56,958 nucleotides of DNA from Gnetum montanum. Taxonomy: Eukaryota; Streptophyta; Gnetopsida; Gnetales; Gnetaceae. The stretch is taken from positions 1 to 56,958 of the forward strand of contig MNCI01014839.1 of the NCBI GenBank assembly GCA_015680685.1. Direction: 5' to 3'. Below the pieces are notes generated by a model, which ran no database searches, was not told where the DNA came from, and saw only the letters and a list, made by a program, of their open reading frames with translations. The translations under genes and the position numbers were made by a program. Below, in pieces: positions 10,695 to 21,848 of this stretch. How positions within the stretch are numbered: the first letter of the stretch is position 1; each line of letters begins with the position of its first letter.

Positions 10695-11557
10695 TGATGG
10701 GATGCGATATTGCATGGGCTATGATATCATGTACGTGATATCACGACCGCTGTGATATCACATCCCATGCAATATCACATCCCACACGATATCGCGTCGT
10801 CCCTAGCGATATTGCGGTGCGTCGCCAAGTCTATAAATAAGAGGTGGCTCTCCCTTGTTTCTCATCTAGGCCTAGACCGTAGTGAAAATATAGTAGTTTT
10901 TCCCTCCAGAGATAGAATAATTTCCATGTGCCCGCAGTAGGAACTCCAAAGTGAACGGATATTTATTCGAGCAGACATTGTACCTAAACACAAGTTTGTG
11001 TACGAAAATAAAGACGAACTTCTTGGATAAACCTCGTAGTGCATGGAATAGGCTAATTAGGACTTTATTTATAGTTATTTAGTATTTGTTATTTAAATTC
11101 TTTATTAGTAATTAAATCTCTCTCAACCCTTCTCTCCTAGTTAAGTGCCTCAGTATAACCACTTCGAGCACGTGTGTTACGCTTGGTGATCCCAGTAATG
11201 ACTAGCGTTTGGTAACCAAGGTTGCATCGATTCAGGGTGTGAATGGTAAGTGGGAATGGATGCTAATGCTAGGTTAATTAATGCTTAGTTAGTTAGTTAA
11301 AGTTACTCAATTAGTCTCTTCATCCTTCACCTTAATAGCTTAGGAGATAAAACAGAAAAGACATAAAAATCACATACCTCAGACTTACTTAACCATACAA
11401 CTGTGACAACTACAAGTAAGTCTAGGAAGACAATGAATAATTAACCTTAAGTGTTCCATGAGGCATGTAGGCACTTAGTCTACGGAGTTCGACCCGAATC
11501 GCGTGTGCTACACTCGTATTAGTATGGTTGAGTGTAGGGGTACCTCACCACTCATCA
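10695..11557 (+). repeat. LTR, Athila-like subfamily A (3' LTR of E2)
   Basis: 863 bp from TGATGGGATG to CTCATCA, immediately preceded by the G-rich polypurine tract. U3 (10695-10831) is packed with near-palindromic blocks on a GATAT(C/T) core, such as ATGATATCAT, two GTGATATCAC and ACGATATCGC. A TATAAATA box lies at 10832-10839. An AATAAA near 11006 is the likely polyadenylation signal. The homologues at 2072, 12727 and 25606 confirm the ends. Confidence 0.9.
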
Positions 11558-12006
11558 GTGTTCCTTCGTTGAACACTTCGTGTTTGTGGATATCAGAACT
11601 AGGGTTGTGAATAGTGGAGTGGAGGTTCTGATACACTACCTCCTAACCAATGTCAGGAGGAGGGACATTGTTTCATGGGAAACCTGTTGAGGTAGGTTCA
11701 CCATCCTCAATTTCGCTTAAAATGTGCAGAGCGTCATGGGGCCATTTACCCTTCAAAGATGTATGGTATCTCTCCTGTCGTAAGTCCCTTTGACATTGCA
11801 CTTCTATGGGATGATAGTCTCTTGAGTCATGATCACATGCAACATATTTTGCATATAAAAGCAGCATGCCTATTCGTGTGAGAGCATGAAGGAGCATGTT
11901 GGGAACTGATCAATCTAGAGGCAACACTATGTTACCCTCCAAGTCTCTCCAACGTAGTTGTTCATATTGGTGGAGAATAAAGGTGAAATCAGGTACATAC
12001 TCTTTG
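11558..12006 (-). pseudogene. E3 gag, N-terminal part
   Basis: The minus strand encodes FTFILHQYEQLRWRDLEGN and, further on, MLLHALTRIGM and QCQRDLRQERYHTSLKGK. These match, in the same order, the E6 gag leader region (FTFILH, EQLHWHDLEGNIVLP, SMLLHALT, AQCQRDLQ). Nucleotide similarity to E6 continues to 11558, for example ATATCAGAACCT against ATATCAGAATCT. The copy has frameshifts and is cut by the E2 LTR. The right side runs into the gap. Confidence 0.7.
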
Positions 12007-12726
12007 NNNNNNNNNNNNNNNNNNNNNNNNNNNNNNNNNNNNNNNNNNNNNNNNNNNNNNNNNNNNNNNNNNNNNNNNNNNNNNNNNNNNNNNNNNNNNN
12101 NNNNNNNNNNNNNNNNNNNNNNNNNNNNNNNNNNNNNNNNNNNNNNNNNNNNNNNNNNNNNNNNNNNNNNNNNNNNNNNNNNNNNNNNNNNNNNNNNNNN
12201 NNNNNNNNNNNNNNNNNNNNNNNNNNNNNNNNNNNNNNNNNNNNNNNNNNNNNNNNNNNNNNNNNNNNNNNNNNNNNNNNNNNNNNNNNNNNNNNNNNNN
12301 NNNNNNNNNNNNNNNNNNNNNNNNNNNNNNNNNNNNNNNNNNNNNNNNNNNNNNNNNNNNNNNNNNNNNNNNNNNNNNNNNNNNNNNNNNNNNNNNNNNN
12401 NNNNNNNNNNNNNNNNNNNNNNNNNNNNNNNNNNNNNNNNNNNNNNNNNNNNNNNNNNNNNNNNNNNNNNNNNNNNNNNNNNNNNNNNNNNNNNNNNNNN
12501 NNNNNNNNNNNNNNNNNNNNNNNNNNNNNNNNNNNNNNNNNNNNNNNNNNNNNNNNNNNNNNNNNNNNNNNNNNNNNNNNNNNNNNNNNNNNNNNNNNNN
12601 NNNNNNNNNNNNNNNNNNNNNNNNNNNNNNNNNNNNNNNNNNNNNNNNNNNNNNNNNNNNNNNNNNNNNNNNNNNNNNNNNNNNNNNNNNNNNNNNNNNN
12701 NNNNNNNNNNNNNNNNNNNNNNNNNN
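12007..12726. other. Assembly gap of 720 N
   Basis: A run of N. By comparison with E6, the missing DNA should contain the R/U5 part of the E3 LTR, its primer binding site and the start of gag. Reading frames through the N run are meaningless. Confidence 0.99.
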
Positions 12727-13003
12727 TATGATGCAAGGTTTATCATAAAGTTTGTCTTTATTGCAATACAAAAAATTATGCTCAAGTACAAATTGCTCGA
12801 ATAAAGATCCGTTCACTCTATGACTCCTACTGTAGGCACATAGAAATAATTCTAACTTTGGAATGAGAAAACTGTAAGAGTGTAATTATCTTGGAACCAA
12901 GGGTGTCGTATCTTATTTATAGAAGATAAGGCAAGATGCAATATCATGTGGTGGACGTGATATTGCATGCATGATATTGCGTATGCGATATCACGGTTCA
13001 TCA
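12727..13003 (-). repeat. E3 5' LTR, visible U3/R part, subfamily A
   Basis: On the minus strand the LTR starts TGATGAACCG at 13003. It carries GATATC-type blocks (GCGATATCAC, ATGATATTGC, GTGATATTGC), a TATAAATA box (12914-12921 on the plus strand) and the R region, then enters the gap. It matches the LTR at 10695 in inverse orientation. No target duplication can be tested because the other end is missing. Confidence 0.85.
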
Positions 13004-13674
13004 TAGACGTAACATAAGTCATCCCATGGGAAGCCTCTGTTGGCTGGTCAAAGCCCAGGCATATGTAACATAAGTCATCCTAGGAAGGAAACACCTTTCA
13101 TTCAAACACCATGCCACTTTTTTAATGACAAAGCAAAGCCCATCTAGTGACATGAAATTCACTTGACGAGAAGCATTTCATTCCATAATAAGCATTGAAT
13201 AATGTCCAAAGCCTAAGGAAGGCTCACCCCACCAAGGGAAAAAAGCAATCAAGTGACAAAGTAGTTTCGTAGCTAGCCTAGCCCTGAATCTACACCTTGA
13301 CTCTCTCACAAGTACTCTAATGAGAGGTTAAATTTTTCAAGGGCAAGCCACTGTGGTACCATGGTCACCATTAGCTGTTGCATCATAATACCCTATTTAC
13401 ACCTTATCTTCTCTTTTTTATCCCTAGCACATCGCCTACACCTTCACTCACTTTTCACCTACCATCTAGCATGCCCTTATCCACAATACTCTTTGAGAAT
13501 TGTGCAACAACATCTACTCTCACAAAAAAAAAAGCAATGTTGGTGCCAATCTTGCTATAGTATTTTGCTATTCTTTATCAACATCTCTCAGGTCACTCCT
13601 CTAAATTTCAGCAAAGAAGGGTCAATGAAACACCACCAAATCTAGACTACAACATCTGAAGTACAATTTTCCCT
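13004..13674. other. Unassigned DNA between E3 and the tandem array
   Basis: No recognisable coding sequence. A short direct repeat, GTAACATAAGTCATCC, occurs at 13009 and near 13066. A short open frame at 13361-13645 has no recognisable motif and I do not treat it as a gene. Confidence 0.4.
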
Positions 13675-14146
13675 AAGTGTTGAGACTACGCTCAACCCTA
13701 GTTGAGAGCATAGTTAGCCTCTCATAGAGAGCATAGTCAGCATGAAAGGCCATTTTCTTATAGTTTTGGCTAAGTGTTGAGACAACACTTGACCCCAACA
13801 AGGAGTGTAGTTAGCCTCAAATGGAGAGCATAGTTAGCAAGAAGGCTAGTTTTGCAAATTTTTCTAAGTGTTGGAACTACACTCTCCACTACCCTAGAGT
13901 GTAGTCAGCCTCTAATGGAGAGCATAGTTAGTAAAAGGACAAGTTTTCATAAGTTTTGACAAGTCCTAGAACTATGCTCACCCCAATTGAGAGTGTACTC
14001 AGTCTCCTATGGAGAGCATAGTCAACACATAATCATTTTTTGCAAATTTTTCTAAGTGTGAGACTACGCTCTCCCCCAGTCCAAAGCATAGTTAAGCATA
14101 GTCAACCAAAATTGTCTCCACCAACCTCCACAATACAGTGCTAGTA
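13675..14146. repeat. Diverged tandem repeat, about 95-bp unit, five copies
   Basis: Units begin with AAGTGTTGAGACTACGCTC or a variant at about 13675, 13772, 13866, 13961 and 14054, giving periods of 97, 94, 95 and 93 bp. Each contains GAGAGCATAGTYAG or a close variant once or twice and a T-rich segment. Copies are clearly diverged, so the array is old. Looser, non-periodic echoes (AGAGCATAGTCACAAAGCGTAG) continue to about 14300. Confidence 0.75.
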
Positions 14147-15185
14147 CTTAGCTTAGCTTCAACTCATCTTCAGCAAGTGTAGTTGGCAAAAATGTTTTTT
14201 TTGTACTGCCTTTTGGCCCCAAGATTGTAACTATGCTTGACACCATGCAAGATAGTGAAGAGCATAGTCACAAAGCGTAGTCTCCAAAATTGCATTTTTC
14301 AAGTACCTTGCGATCTTCTTGACATGTACATACAATTGGTAATTTAGTGATAGACTCATAGTCTCATAGAGTTTGGTAGAGCATAGCAAAGTACAACACC
14401 ATTAATCTAGTGGAGATCATAGTTTGGTAACAACATAGTCCCAACCATTACCTCTACCACATGGTAGCCATCCTACATATTTTGCTAATGCAAGGGTTAT
14501 AAATACCCATGTGCTCAATGTTTTCAGGGTTGGCAAAAAAAAATCTAGGTTAGCAAATTTGGGGTTGGAAAATTAGAGAGTTGAAAAATCAAAGGCATTT
14601 TGGTGAACTAGAGAAAGGAAAAGTTGCAAACGATCGTAGAAACTGTAGTTCACCATAACATCATAGCCAATGGTACACTATGGTGACCAACTTGGTAGAC
14701 ATAAACATCTTAGCAAAACGCTAGTCTTAGTAGTCAAACACCTCCAAGACTATGACAATACTATCCACTATGTACCTTCTAATCCCCTTTGGTGCTATCT
14801 ACACTCTACCCCATTTGGGGTGGTGTTTTGCTTCTCTCTCTCTCTCTCTTTTTCTTTTCATTTTTCACTATTTTGCTGCATAGCCACATCTAAAACCATG
14901 CTCGGGCAATGTCTACATGCGTTGACACCACCCACTTCATTGAAACTCTTGACTACGCTCAACACTATTAACATCATTTACATCACTTGAACACTTAGCA
15001 CTATTTTGCATCAGCATTGTGGCTAACCACATTGCACCTCCATTAAATCTAGTAAGGCCGTATTTGATCAACTAGACCATTCAAGGCATCCTATCTCCAC
15101 CTCTAGCAGGCCCTTGCATGGACTCGAGGTTAGGCTGTGTGCCCATGGACCTCGATGTTCCAGCCATTGACATTTTTTATTAGTA
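14147..15185. other. Unassigned DNA with CT microsatellite
   Basis: Includes degenerate CATAGT-containing sequence continuing from the tandem array and a (TC)n run at 14833-14848. An open frame at 14670-14990 has no recognisable motif. No LTR ends seen. At about 15186 the sequence becomes similar to Athila-like pol on the minus strand. Confidence 0.4.
14833..14848. repeat. (TC)n microsatellite
   Basis: Eight uninterrupted TC dinucleotides. Confidence 0.9.
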
Positions 15186-16560
15186 CAGTATCCAATACTT
15201 GATCCAAAAATGAAAAAGGAAAGTGATCTTTATAGGCAACCATGTTCAACAACCTAAAATCTATGTAGACTCTTCACTTCCCCTATTTCTTTGGCACTAT
15301 GACAAGTTAGCTAACCCACTCACTATCTACAATGGGATAAATGAACCTTGCCTTGAGGAGTTGCTCAATTTCTTGCTAGATGATCTATTTGAGCTTAGGA
15401 TTCAATCTTCTTTGTAGTTGCCTTTTTGGTTTTATGATGGAGTCTATATAGATCCTATGTTGGCATATCCTAGGATCAATTCATGTGACCTCATGATATG
15501 GCCAACCAAAAGTTGTCCATCATTTGTTGACAACTTCCAACAACTTATTTTTCTACAAGGGAGCAAAAGAGGGATTGATGATATCCAGCGTACCATTTTT
15601 AAAAAAAGAATATTCCATCCTAGCTGGTAGAGCTTTCAGCTTAAGGGACTCTTGCTTGAATGTTTCAGGGACCTCCAACTCTCTCTAATTAATTTCACCA
15701 TATTCTTAGAACAGTTTTTGATGGATCCAATCTAGTTGGTCCATGTTGTCTACATAAGAGCTTATGAGGATCCCAGTTGGTTCTATGCACATTTTTGGAT
15801 TGACCTCTATTTCAGTTGTTAGCCACTGGGTGCCCTCCTATTTTATGGCATTTTTCTACATGTACCTTTGAATTTCTATGACGTCTACACACTACCCACA
15901 TGCTTTGAGTGTTGTGATTTTTATAGTTCATAATTTCTAAATGTAGTGGAACCCTGTGTCATTGTAGATGATGCATGGAACACACTTCTTCTCAATCTTA
16001 CCAAATTCATTCTCCCTGAAAATCTAAGGAGAAATCTCTTATACTTAAATATGCATTAATGGTACTCAGCCATGCTCTTCCCATATTGATAGGGAAGTCT
16101 CCTTTGTAGTTATCCACATAAATCACTAGGAAGTAAGTAGGATAGGACCATCCACATATGGTGGTCACAATGTCCTACACCAACCCCAAGGGGATAGTGA
16201 TGGATTGACAAGTCAAATCTAAGCAAATGTTGCTCTTTTTGAGTGGAAGCAGGTTCCAGGCTTTATACATATCTTATGATATCAAGTTAACTCTAGAACC
16301 TAAGTCTAGAAGAGCCTTGCACAATTCATTTCTAGTAATTTGCAAATAGATGAGGGGACTCCCAGGATTAGATCTCTTCCTAGGAAAATGATCAACCTTA
16401 ATTCAATTAGTGATTGCATGGGTCAACATTACAATATGTAATTTGAGAGCATTTTGATTTGAAGGATTCTTGAGAGATGTTTTAGAGGAGGTAGGAGAAG
16501 TAGGATTAGCAATCATAGGTATCTATGAGGGCTTTATTGGGCTATTGGTTATGAAGAATG
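15186..16560 (-). pseudogene. E4: Athila-like gag end, protease and start of RT (fragment)
   Basis: The fragment is collinear at nucleotide level with 54650-55920 of E9 on the same strand. The start matches the RT segment around FLNQVLETI, and the middle matches the protease region (the E9 GRAWLSMLNA segment). The right part matches the end of the gag/protease linker. Stops and indels are frequent. No LTR adjoins either end, so it is an orphan piece of about 1.4 kb. It is not the continuation of E3, which runs in the same direction but begins to its left with a 5' LTR. Confidence 0.7.
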
Positions 16561-17835
16561 GTCATTTTCAAGGCTTAATGTTAGAACCACTAGCGTAGCC
16601 AAAATGTAAGATGGAGAGACATCCCTAGGACTTTTAAACATGATGCATGATTCTTGACAGACGTCCTTTACACTAGATCATTAACTATGTTGATAGTAAA
16701 ATTTTTATTAGGTGATAATGAACACGTAAGAACTCTAATACGTTTTTATCGACAAGGCAATAATATTCTTGGAACCAAATACCATTTATGCAAAAGGGTA
16801 ATGATTCTTTTTTAATAAATTTTTTACGGTTGCAGGTTGCAGCCATATACTCTTCACAAAACATAATATACATTTCCATCTTGCTGGCAGGAAGGAGCTT
16901 TGAACTAAACCTGCTTGAAATGATACACTTCTTATGAGGAGTAGAGGAGTAAAGGTACCGTATAAATTATTCAAATGAGCAAGCAAAGGTAGGTCCTTTA
17001 TTTAACGTTATGATACACACATTTATGGAACATTTCAATATTTTATTTAGGTTTGTAAAATCATAGAATAAAATTTATTTGATTTTTTTTTTAAAATGTA
17101 AAATTTTAAAATTTTTTTTATTTGAATAAGATGAAGAAAACCTTAATTTAAAAGAAAATTACTTAACAAGTACTAGTGTTTAGCACTTGTGCATAATTAC
17201 TAGACCAAGAATAGGATCTTATTGTTGATTATGTTGTGGTTTAAATAAGTAGATGGCTTAAAATTATTGATGAAGAACAAATTTGTTTACTATGTAATCA
17301 ATATAATATCAAAGACAAACACTGCACTTGATGAGTGGGAAGCACATAATTGTTGCTAGGTTACAATTGGTGGGATTACCAAATGATATGTGTTATGCTA
17401 AAAAATAGTTGTACCTATGGCACTATAACTATTATGCGTATAATTATAAATGATTAATTAAATGCATGGGAAATTAAACATTTAAACTAAGTGCATGGAA
17501 AATGAATTGTATTGAAAGAAAATTCTATGCTATGTCAAAGTGCTACAATGGAATAAAATAGTCTCAATCTTTATTATTGGTCATGAAATGTATCTAAGTA
17601 CATAGTGCTCGAATTTGAAAAATGAATGCCTTAATGAAAACTTTGAAACTTTGAAAACATTTAAAGAAAATATTCAAAAGTTGGTTTACCACAAGTTGTG
17701 GTTTTCAAAGTTCATGGTCTTAAAAAATGTTCAAAAATTTTAAAATTGAAAACACAATAGGTTGTAGTATGTTCACCACAACCTAACCAAGGGTCATAGT
17801 AAAAAATTTTAGATTTTTAGATCAAATTTGAAAAA
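16561..17835. other. AT-rich spacer, no gene recognised
   Basis: AT-rich DNA. Between 16685 and 16986 the minus strand has two overlapping short open frames (64 and 66 residues) in different registers with no motif I recognise; they could be a decayed exon. A short CCACAAGTTGTGGTTTTC segment near 17690 resembles sequence on the other side of the downstream solo LTR, which fits that LTR having inserted into one continuous AT-rich repeat. Confidence 0.35.
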
Positions 17836-17840
17836 CCTCC

Positions 17841-18751
17841 TGATGAGCGGCTAGGTACCCCTATGCCCACCCATACAAACCACGGACGTTCACACGCGAC
17901 TTAGTCGAATTCCGTAGACTGTAAGCACTTAACATACACCAGACCCTAACCAACAAAATCGTGGGTTAGAACGGTCGTTGCCTTCCTAATCCCACTTGTG
18001 ATGTTCTGCTTGTGATGGTTAAGTGAGATTAAGGCTAATGATTTTTATAGATTTTTACTTATATTTTGGCGTCTAATTATCTTGGAAAGTAAGGCTAGAG
18101 TATGAAGTAATCTAAGCTTATCTTAATCTAAATCTTAACTACTCCTAGCATAAGTATCTGACCTCATCTTTTGGGCACGTTCTGAGCATTCCCTAACACT
18201 ACTGGGTTATCAGATGTTAAGCATCACTGGGTTACCAAGCATTGGGTTTACATTTGAGATGATCGTAGTTATGACTTTTACGAACTATAAAGGAAGTGAT
18301 AGCAATTAAAATAACAATGACAGAAACTTAAGTAATTAACAAGTAATTAACAAAGCATAAACATATTAAACTACTGAATGCATAAAATGGCTTAGTCCAA
18401 ATGCTGCAAGGAATGCTTGAAGAGTTCATCTTTATTACCGTCACGCTAATGGGCTTAGATACATCAATGCTTGAATAAAGAGCCGATCACTTTTCTTACA
18501 CCTGCTGCAGGCAGTTGGAAAATATTCTATCTCCTGCGGGAACAAACTGTAAGAGCTTCGCTACAACTAACTAAAAAGATACCTAAATGAGGCAGAAGGC
18601 CCTCTTATTTATAGGCCGAAATAAGCTCCATGTAAACGGGGCCATGTTGACACGTGGAAGGCTACGTCGACAGGGCCACGTCGACGTGGCCGTGTATACG
18701 CAGCCCCGTATACGCAACCTAGTCAACGCATCGACTAATGACACTTCATCA
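17841..18751 (-). repeat. Solo LTR, Athila-like subfamily B, with TSD CCTCC
   Basis: 911 bp, TGATGAGCGG...CACTTCATCA on the plus strand, flanked by identical CCTCC at 17836-17840 and 18752-18756. On the minus strand it starts TGATGAAGTGT like the LTR at 50019. U3 is rich in palindromic CGTCGACG, CGTATACG and related blocks. A TATAAATA box lies at 18606-18613 (plus-strand coordinates). No internal sequence remains. Confidence 0.92.
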
Positions 18752-18756
18752 CCTCC

Positions 18757-19390
18757 TTCATTATTTAGAGTTTTGAGGTGATCTTGGGCTTGTTGAAATG
18801 CTTATGAAAAAATATATTTTTCTCCAAAGTTTTAGGTCAATTGAAGCTCATTTTATTAGTCAAATTTGTCTTAGAAAATTATCATTATGAATTATTTGAT
18901 TTTGTCGGAATGGTAGAATACTACCACAAGTCATAGTTGATAACCATGGGTCATGGTGGAGCTGTGGTTGACCTTTTATGATGAGTTTTATAGCCACTAG
19001 TAGTGGTGACCTTGTTGTTTAATTTTGTGAATAATGCAACTTTCAATTCTAAAGATTTTGAAGTGAAATTTTAATAAAAATTGATTTGTTGGAGTTACCT
19101 CAATCTGTTGAACAACTTGTGATGAGGAATTAGTCTAATTGATTTGGATTGTATGGGAAAATTGATTGGTCCAACTTAAATGACCTTTGATCTTCCAAAT
19201 AGAATGGTGAACTTGAATTGCAATGAATTTGGTAAAAATACTTGGATGAACTTGTTGATGATGATAAAATTGATGATGAGATAAACTGAAAAACTATTCA
19301 TGAGAATGTTGATAACTATTATTGAACGTTGAATAATTAGTAAAAGAGATGGATAAATTGTTGATGAATGAAATTGGTGATATAATGATA
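18757..19390. other. AT-rich dispersed-repeat-like DNA
   Basis: No gene seen. The stretch beginning GATCTTGGGCTTGTTGAAA (18780) resembles 24500 onward (GATCTTAGGCTTGTTGAAA) and both continue with similar AT-rich sequence, so this may be part of an uncharacterised dispersed repeat. Confidence 0.35.
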
Positions 19391-19391
19391 A

Positions 19392-20398
19392 TTAATGAAA
19401 TGGCGATGAGATGTTGATAGTGTTGATATAAGATCCTTCCCACAATGTTTGGAACTTAGTCTTTTGCAATACATGTGTGGGGTTCCAGTAGAGGACCTCA
19501 TCTCCAAGTTGAAATTTTACTTTTCTTATCCTAAGGTCATGATGTTTTTTGTTGAATGTTTTGTGCAATTCATTCAGGACAAGGCTGCCAATCAATTCTC
19601 ATCTAGCACATTAAGGTTGATCAATCTTTCTTTTAATGCTAGGCTAAGGTCAAGATCAAGGTCACAGGCTATTGAAAGTGTACATAGCTCAGATTGAATT
19701 GGAAAAGTTGGTAATTTCTTGTACACCAGCTCATAGGGAGAGTAGCCTATAGGGAGTTTCCATGTGGAGTGGTAGGACCCATGAGTTTTGTGCTCTAGTC
19801 TCTCCTATATTTGCTAATTATTCTTGTTAGGATTTTTGAGATTTTTTTATTGATAACCTCTACTTGACCATTGGCTTGGGGGTGGTATGGTGTTGTTAAC
19901 TTATGTTCAACCCCCAAGCATTGCATAAGTTTGCGAAAAGTAACACTTGTAAAATGAGTACTATTGTCAAAAATTAGTACGCGTGACACTCCAAACCTAT
20001 TTATAATACTTTGTTGCACAAACCAAGTAGTAATGGAAGATGTACAATCGATGATGACAGCTACTGGTTTTGCCCATTTTGTACAATAGTCAACAACAAC
20101 TATTATGTATGCCTTTCCATTTAACATGGGTGGGATAAGACCCATGAAGTCTATGCACTAGATGTCAAAGGGTTCTAGTGGTTGAATCGAGTATTGAGGC
20201 CCTCTTAATTTGAGTAGTCATCCCAACATCTTGTTGACAATGTTCACAAGAGAAAATGAAGTAGTGAGTGTCCTTGAATATTGTTGAGCAATAATACCCT
20301 TCCATGAAGATCTTAATGGTCATGCATCTCCTTGCATAATGGCCCCCACAAGGACCCTCTTGTGCATCTTGGAGAATGCACAGCATCATTAGAATCTA
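19392..20398 (-). pseudogene. E5: Athila-like integrase fragment
   Basis: Minus strand, in order. 20389-20165: zinc-binding region with GPCGGHYA and CEHCQQ. 20145-19795: catalytic core with NGKAYIIVVVDYCTKW, LIFDNSTHF and TTPYHPQANGQVEV. 19595-19392: C-terminal GDEVLYWNP and KFQTLWEGSYI. The Asp just before the core open frame (IDFMG), the Asp of IFDN and the Glu of GQVE are all present, so the D,D,E triad is readable, but the domains are split by stops and shifts. No LTR or other pol domain adjoins it. Homologous to integrase of E9 and E10. Confidence 0.85.
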
Positions 20399-21324
20399 CT
20401 ACTTTTTTTGTTTTCATATATGCAGGATACGCTTGGTGTTTGTTAACGATTTCAGTGATTATTCTGAATGTCACAGACGTTGTTCAGGAATAGTGAAAAC
20501 TGAAAAGTGAAAAGTAGAGAGAAAAATCAAATGAAATTTGTAGGAGAAAAGTAGGCACTACAGATTAATTCGGGGGCCAGCGGCGTTATGAGCATATAGT
20601 CCGACTCAATAAAGTTAGACTTTCAAAACCATAAATATTTTTATTAAAATTAAAGGTTGTTAAAAGAGTTGGTGCGACTCAATTCGATTGGGCAAAAATA
20701 AATTAATAAACTAACGATTAAAAACTTTGTAAAACGCTGGAATCGGGTTAAAAATAATTAAAAAAAAAAAAAAGCTTCGGGAACTCAAGTGATTGAGGGA
20801 TAGGAAATTCACATATTAAAACAATGGACATACGGATTGCGGTGGTTAAACTGCTTAACAGTATTTTTGCTGACCCTTCTGCATCAAAGCCTAGGCAGAA
20901 GTTTTAAGTTAGGGTAAATAAAGCTTCAAAGAGCAGAGAGAAACAGGTGCAAAGCAGAGAAAAGGAACAACAGAACGAAGAAATATGAATAACTAAATTT
21001 TTCTAAAGCAAATTGCTGCTTATTGGTAGACATAATTTTAGTTATTTTTGTCTAAAGAAATTATATTAAAATATTTAAATATGCAGTTCGACGTAAAATA
21101 CAAACCGGTTGTTAATCGCCACGACGGCGATTATTTGCCTTCTGAAAAATATTGAAATAAACCATCCGAACATACCGCAATTTAGGATCCCGTGCTTTTA
21201 ACTTAAACCTGTTTGACAAAGGTGAGGTAACTGCAGTATCTTACCAACGGTCTACAAATGTAATTTCTATTACTGATGGGAAGAACCCGAAGATCTGAAT
21301 ATGGTTTTAGCACTTTAAATAGCT

Positions 21325-21392
21325 GAACTTAGAAAAAATTCAAAAAATGGTATGAGCAGAACTTAGAAAAAATTCAAAAAATGGTATGAGCA
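21325..21392. repeat. 34-bp tandem duplication
   Basis: Two identical adjacent units (21325-21358 and 21359-21392), each starting GAACTTAGAAAAAATTC. Confidence 0.9.
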
Positions 21393-21848
21393 GCACGAAA
21401 GACCTTTGGAAGCATACATGCAAGGAAGCTTAAGTTATGCAAAGAAAAGATGTAAGCAAGTGTTATATATAAAAATAAAACTTAAAAAAATAACCAAATT
21501 AGGCAGGCCAGGTTCGACTCCGCTACCTGCTATCTTAGCTTTGGCTTTTGCGTTGGATTTGCTTTCATGCATTCCGATTTAAATAAAAGGCAGCTTTACT
21601 TTCTGAACACGTGGGGCCATGATCGTTTGTCTTATCGCAATATCTTCACGGCAAATCCTATTATTATTATTAATTCACGCGTCTAGTAAAAACATAAAGA
21701 ATTCTGACCACCCTCACGTTTTTCTTTGTTTATAATAATGGATGCTTTTTTATTGGTCTTGTTTTCTTTATCCTTTCCTGAACTATTTCCATTTTGTGTT
21801 TTGTGCACCGCTGATGAATTTGACAACGATCTACTCATAAACAGTAGT

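Larger units (their letters stand above)
8232..11557 (+). mobile_element. E2: internally deleted Athila-like element, subfamily A, with 3' LTR
   Basis: Order on the plus strand: C-terminal half of the protease, then directly the post-pol region, a G-rich tract and a full LTR. RT, RNase H, integrase and gag are missing, and no 5' LTR is seen. The same post-pol landmarks occur in E10 and, on the minus strand, in E9: CAGTCATGGGGG after the end of pol, GTGTGACTTCAAGGG, GGGGAGGACCCAC, then the LTR. The right end (11557/11558) abuts gag of a minus-strand copy, E3. Confidence 0.8.
11558..13003 (-). mobile_element. E3: 5' part of a minus-strand Athila-like element, subfamily A
   Basis: Reading leftward from 13003: an LTR start (U3 and TATA visible), an assembly gap, then the N-terminal part of gag down to 11558, where the plus-strand E2 LTR begins. 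The gag part is collinear with 26700-27160 of E6. The rest of E3 is not found to the left of E2 in this window, so either it was deleted or E2 inserted and the far side was lost. Confidence 0.75.

Noticed and set aside
11558-11610. Primer-binding-site-like leader after the E2 LTR, which would make it a 5' LTR or a tandem array member
   Set aside because: A loose plus-strand match to the E6 leader was outweighed by a longer, collinear match of the minus strand to E6 gag over 11558-12006.
11896-12816. Long open frames of 250-300 codons on both strands
   Set aside because: They are open only because they cross the 720-N gap.
13675-14146. CRISPR-like array
   Set aside because: This is plant DNA, the units are wholly repeated with no unique spacers, and there are no cas genes.
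16685-16986. Minus-strand frames as a host gene exon
   Set aside because: No motif, no splice context and two registers; mentioned only in the spacer entry.
21505-21535. tRNA-like sequence with a perfect B box (GGTTCGACTCC)
   Set aside because: No A box at the right distance and no cloverleaf can be drawn from the preceding AT-rich sequence; left as a chance match or a SINE trace.
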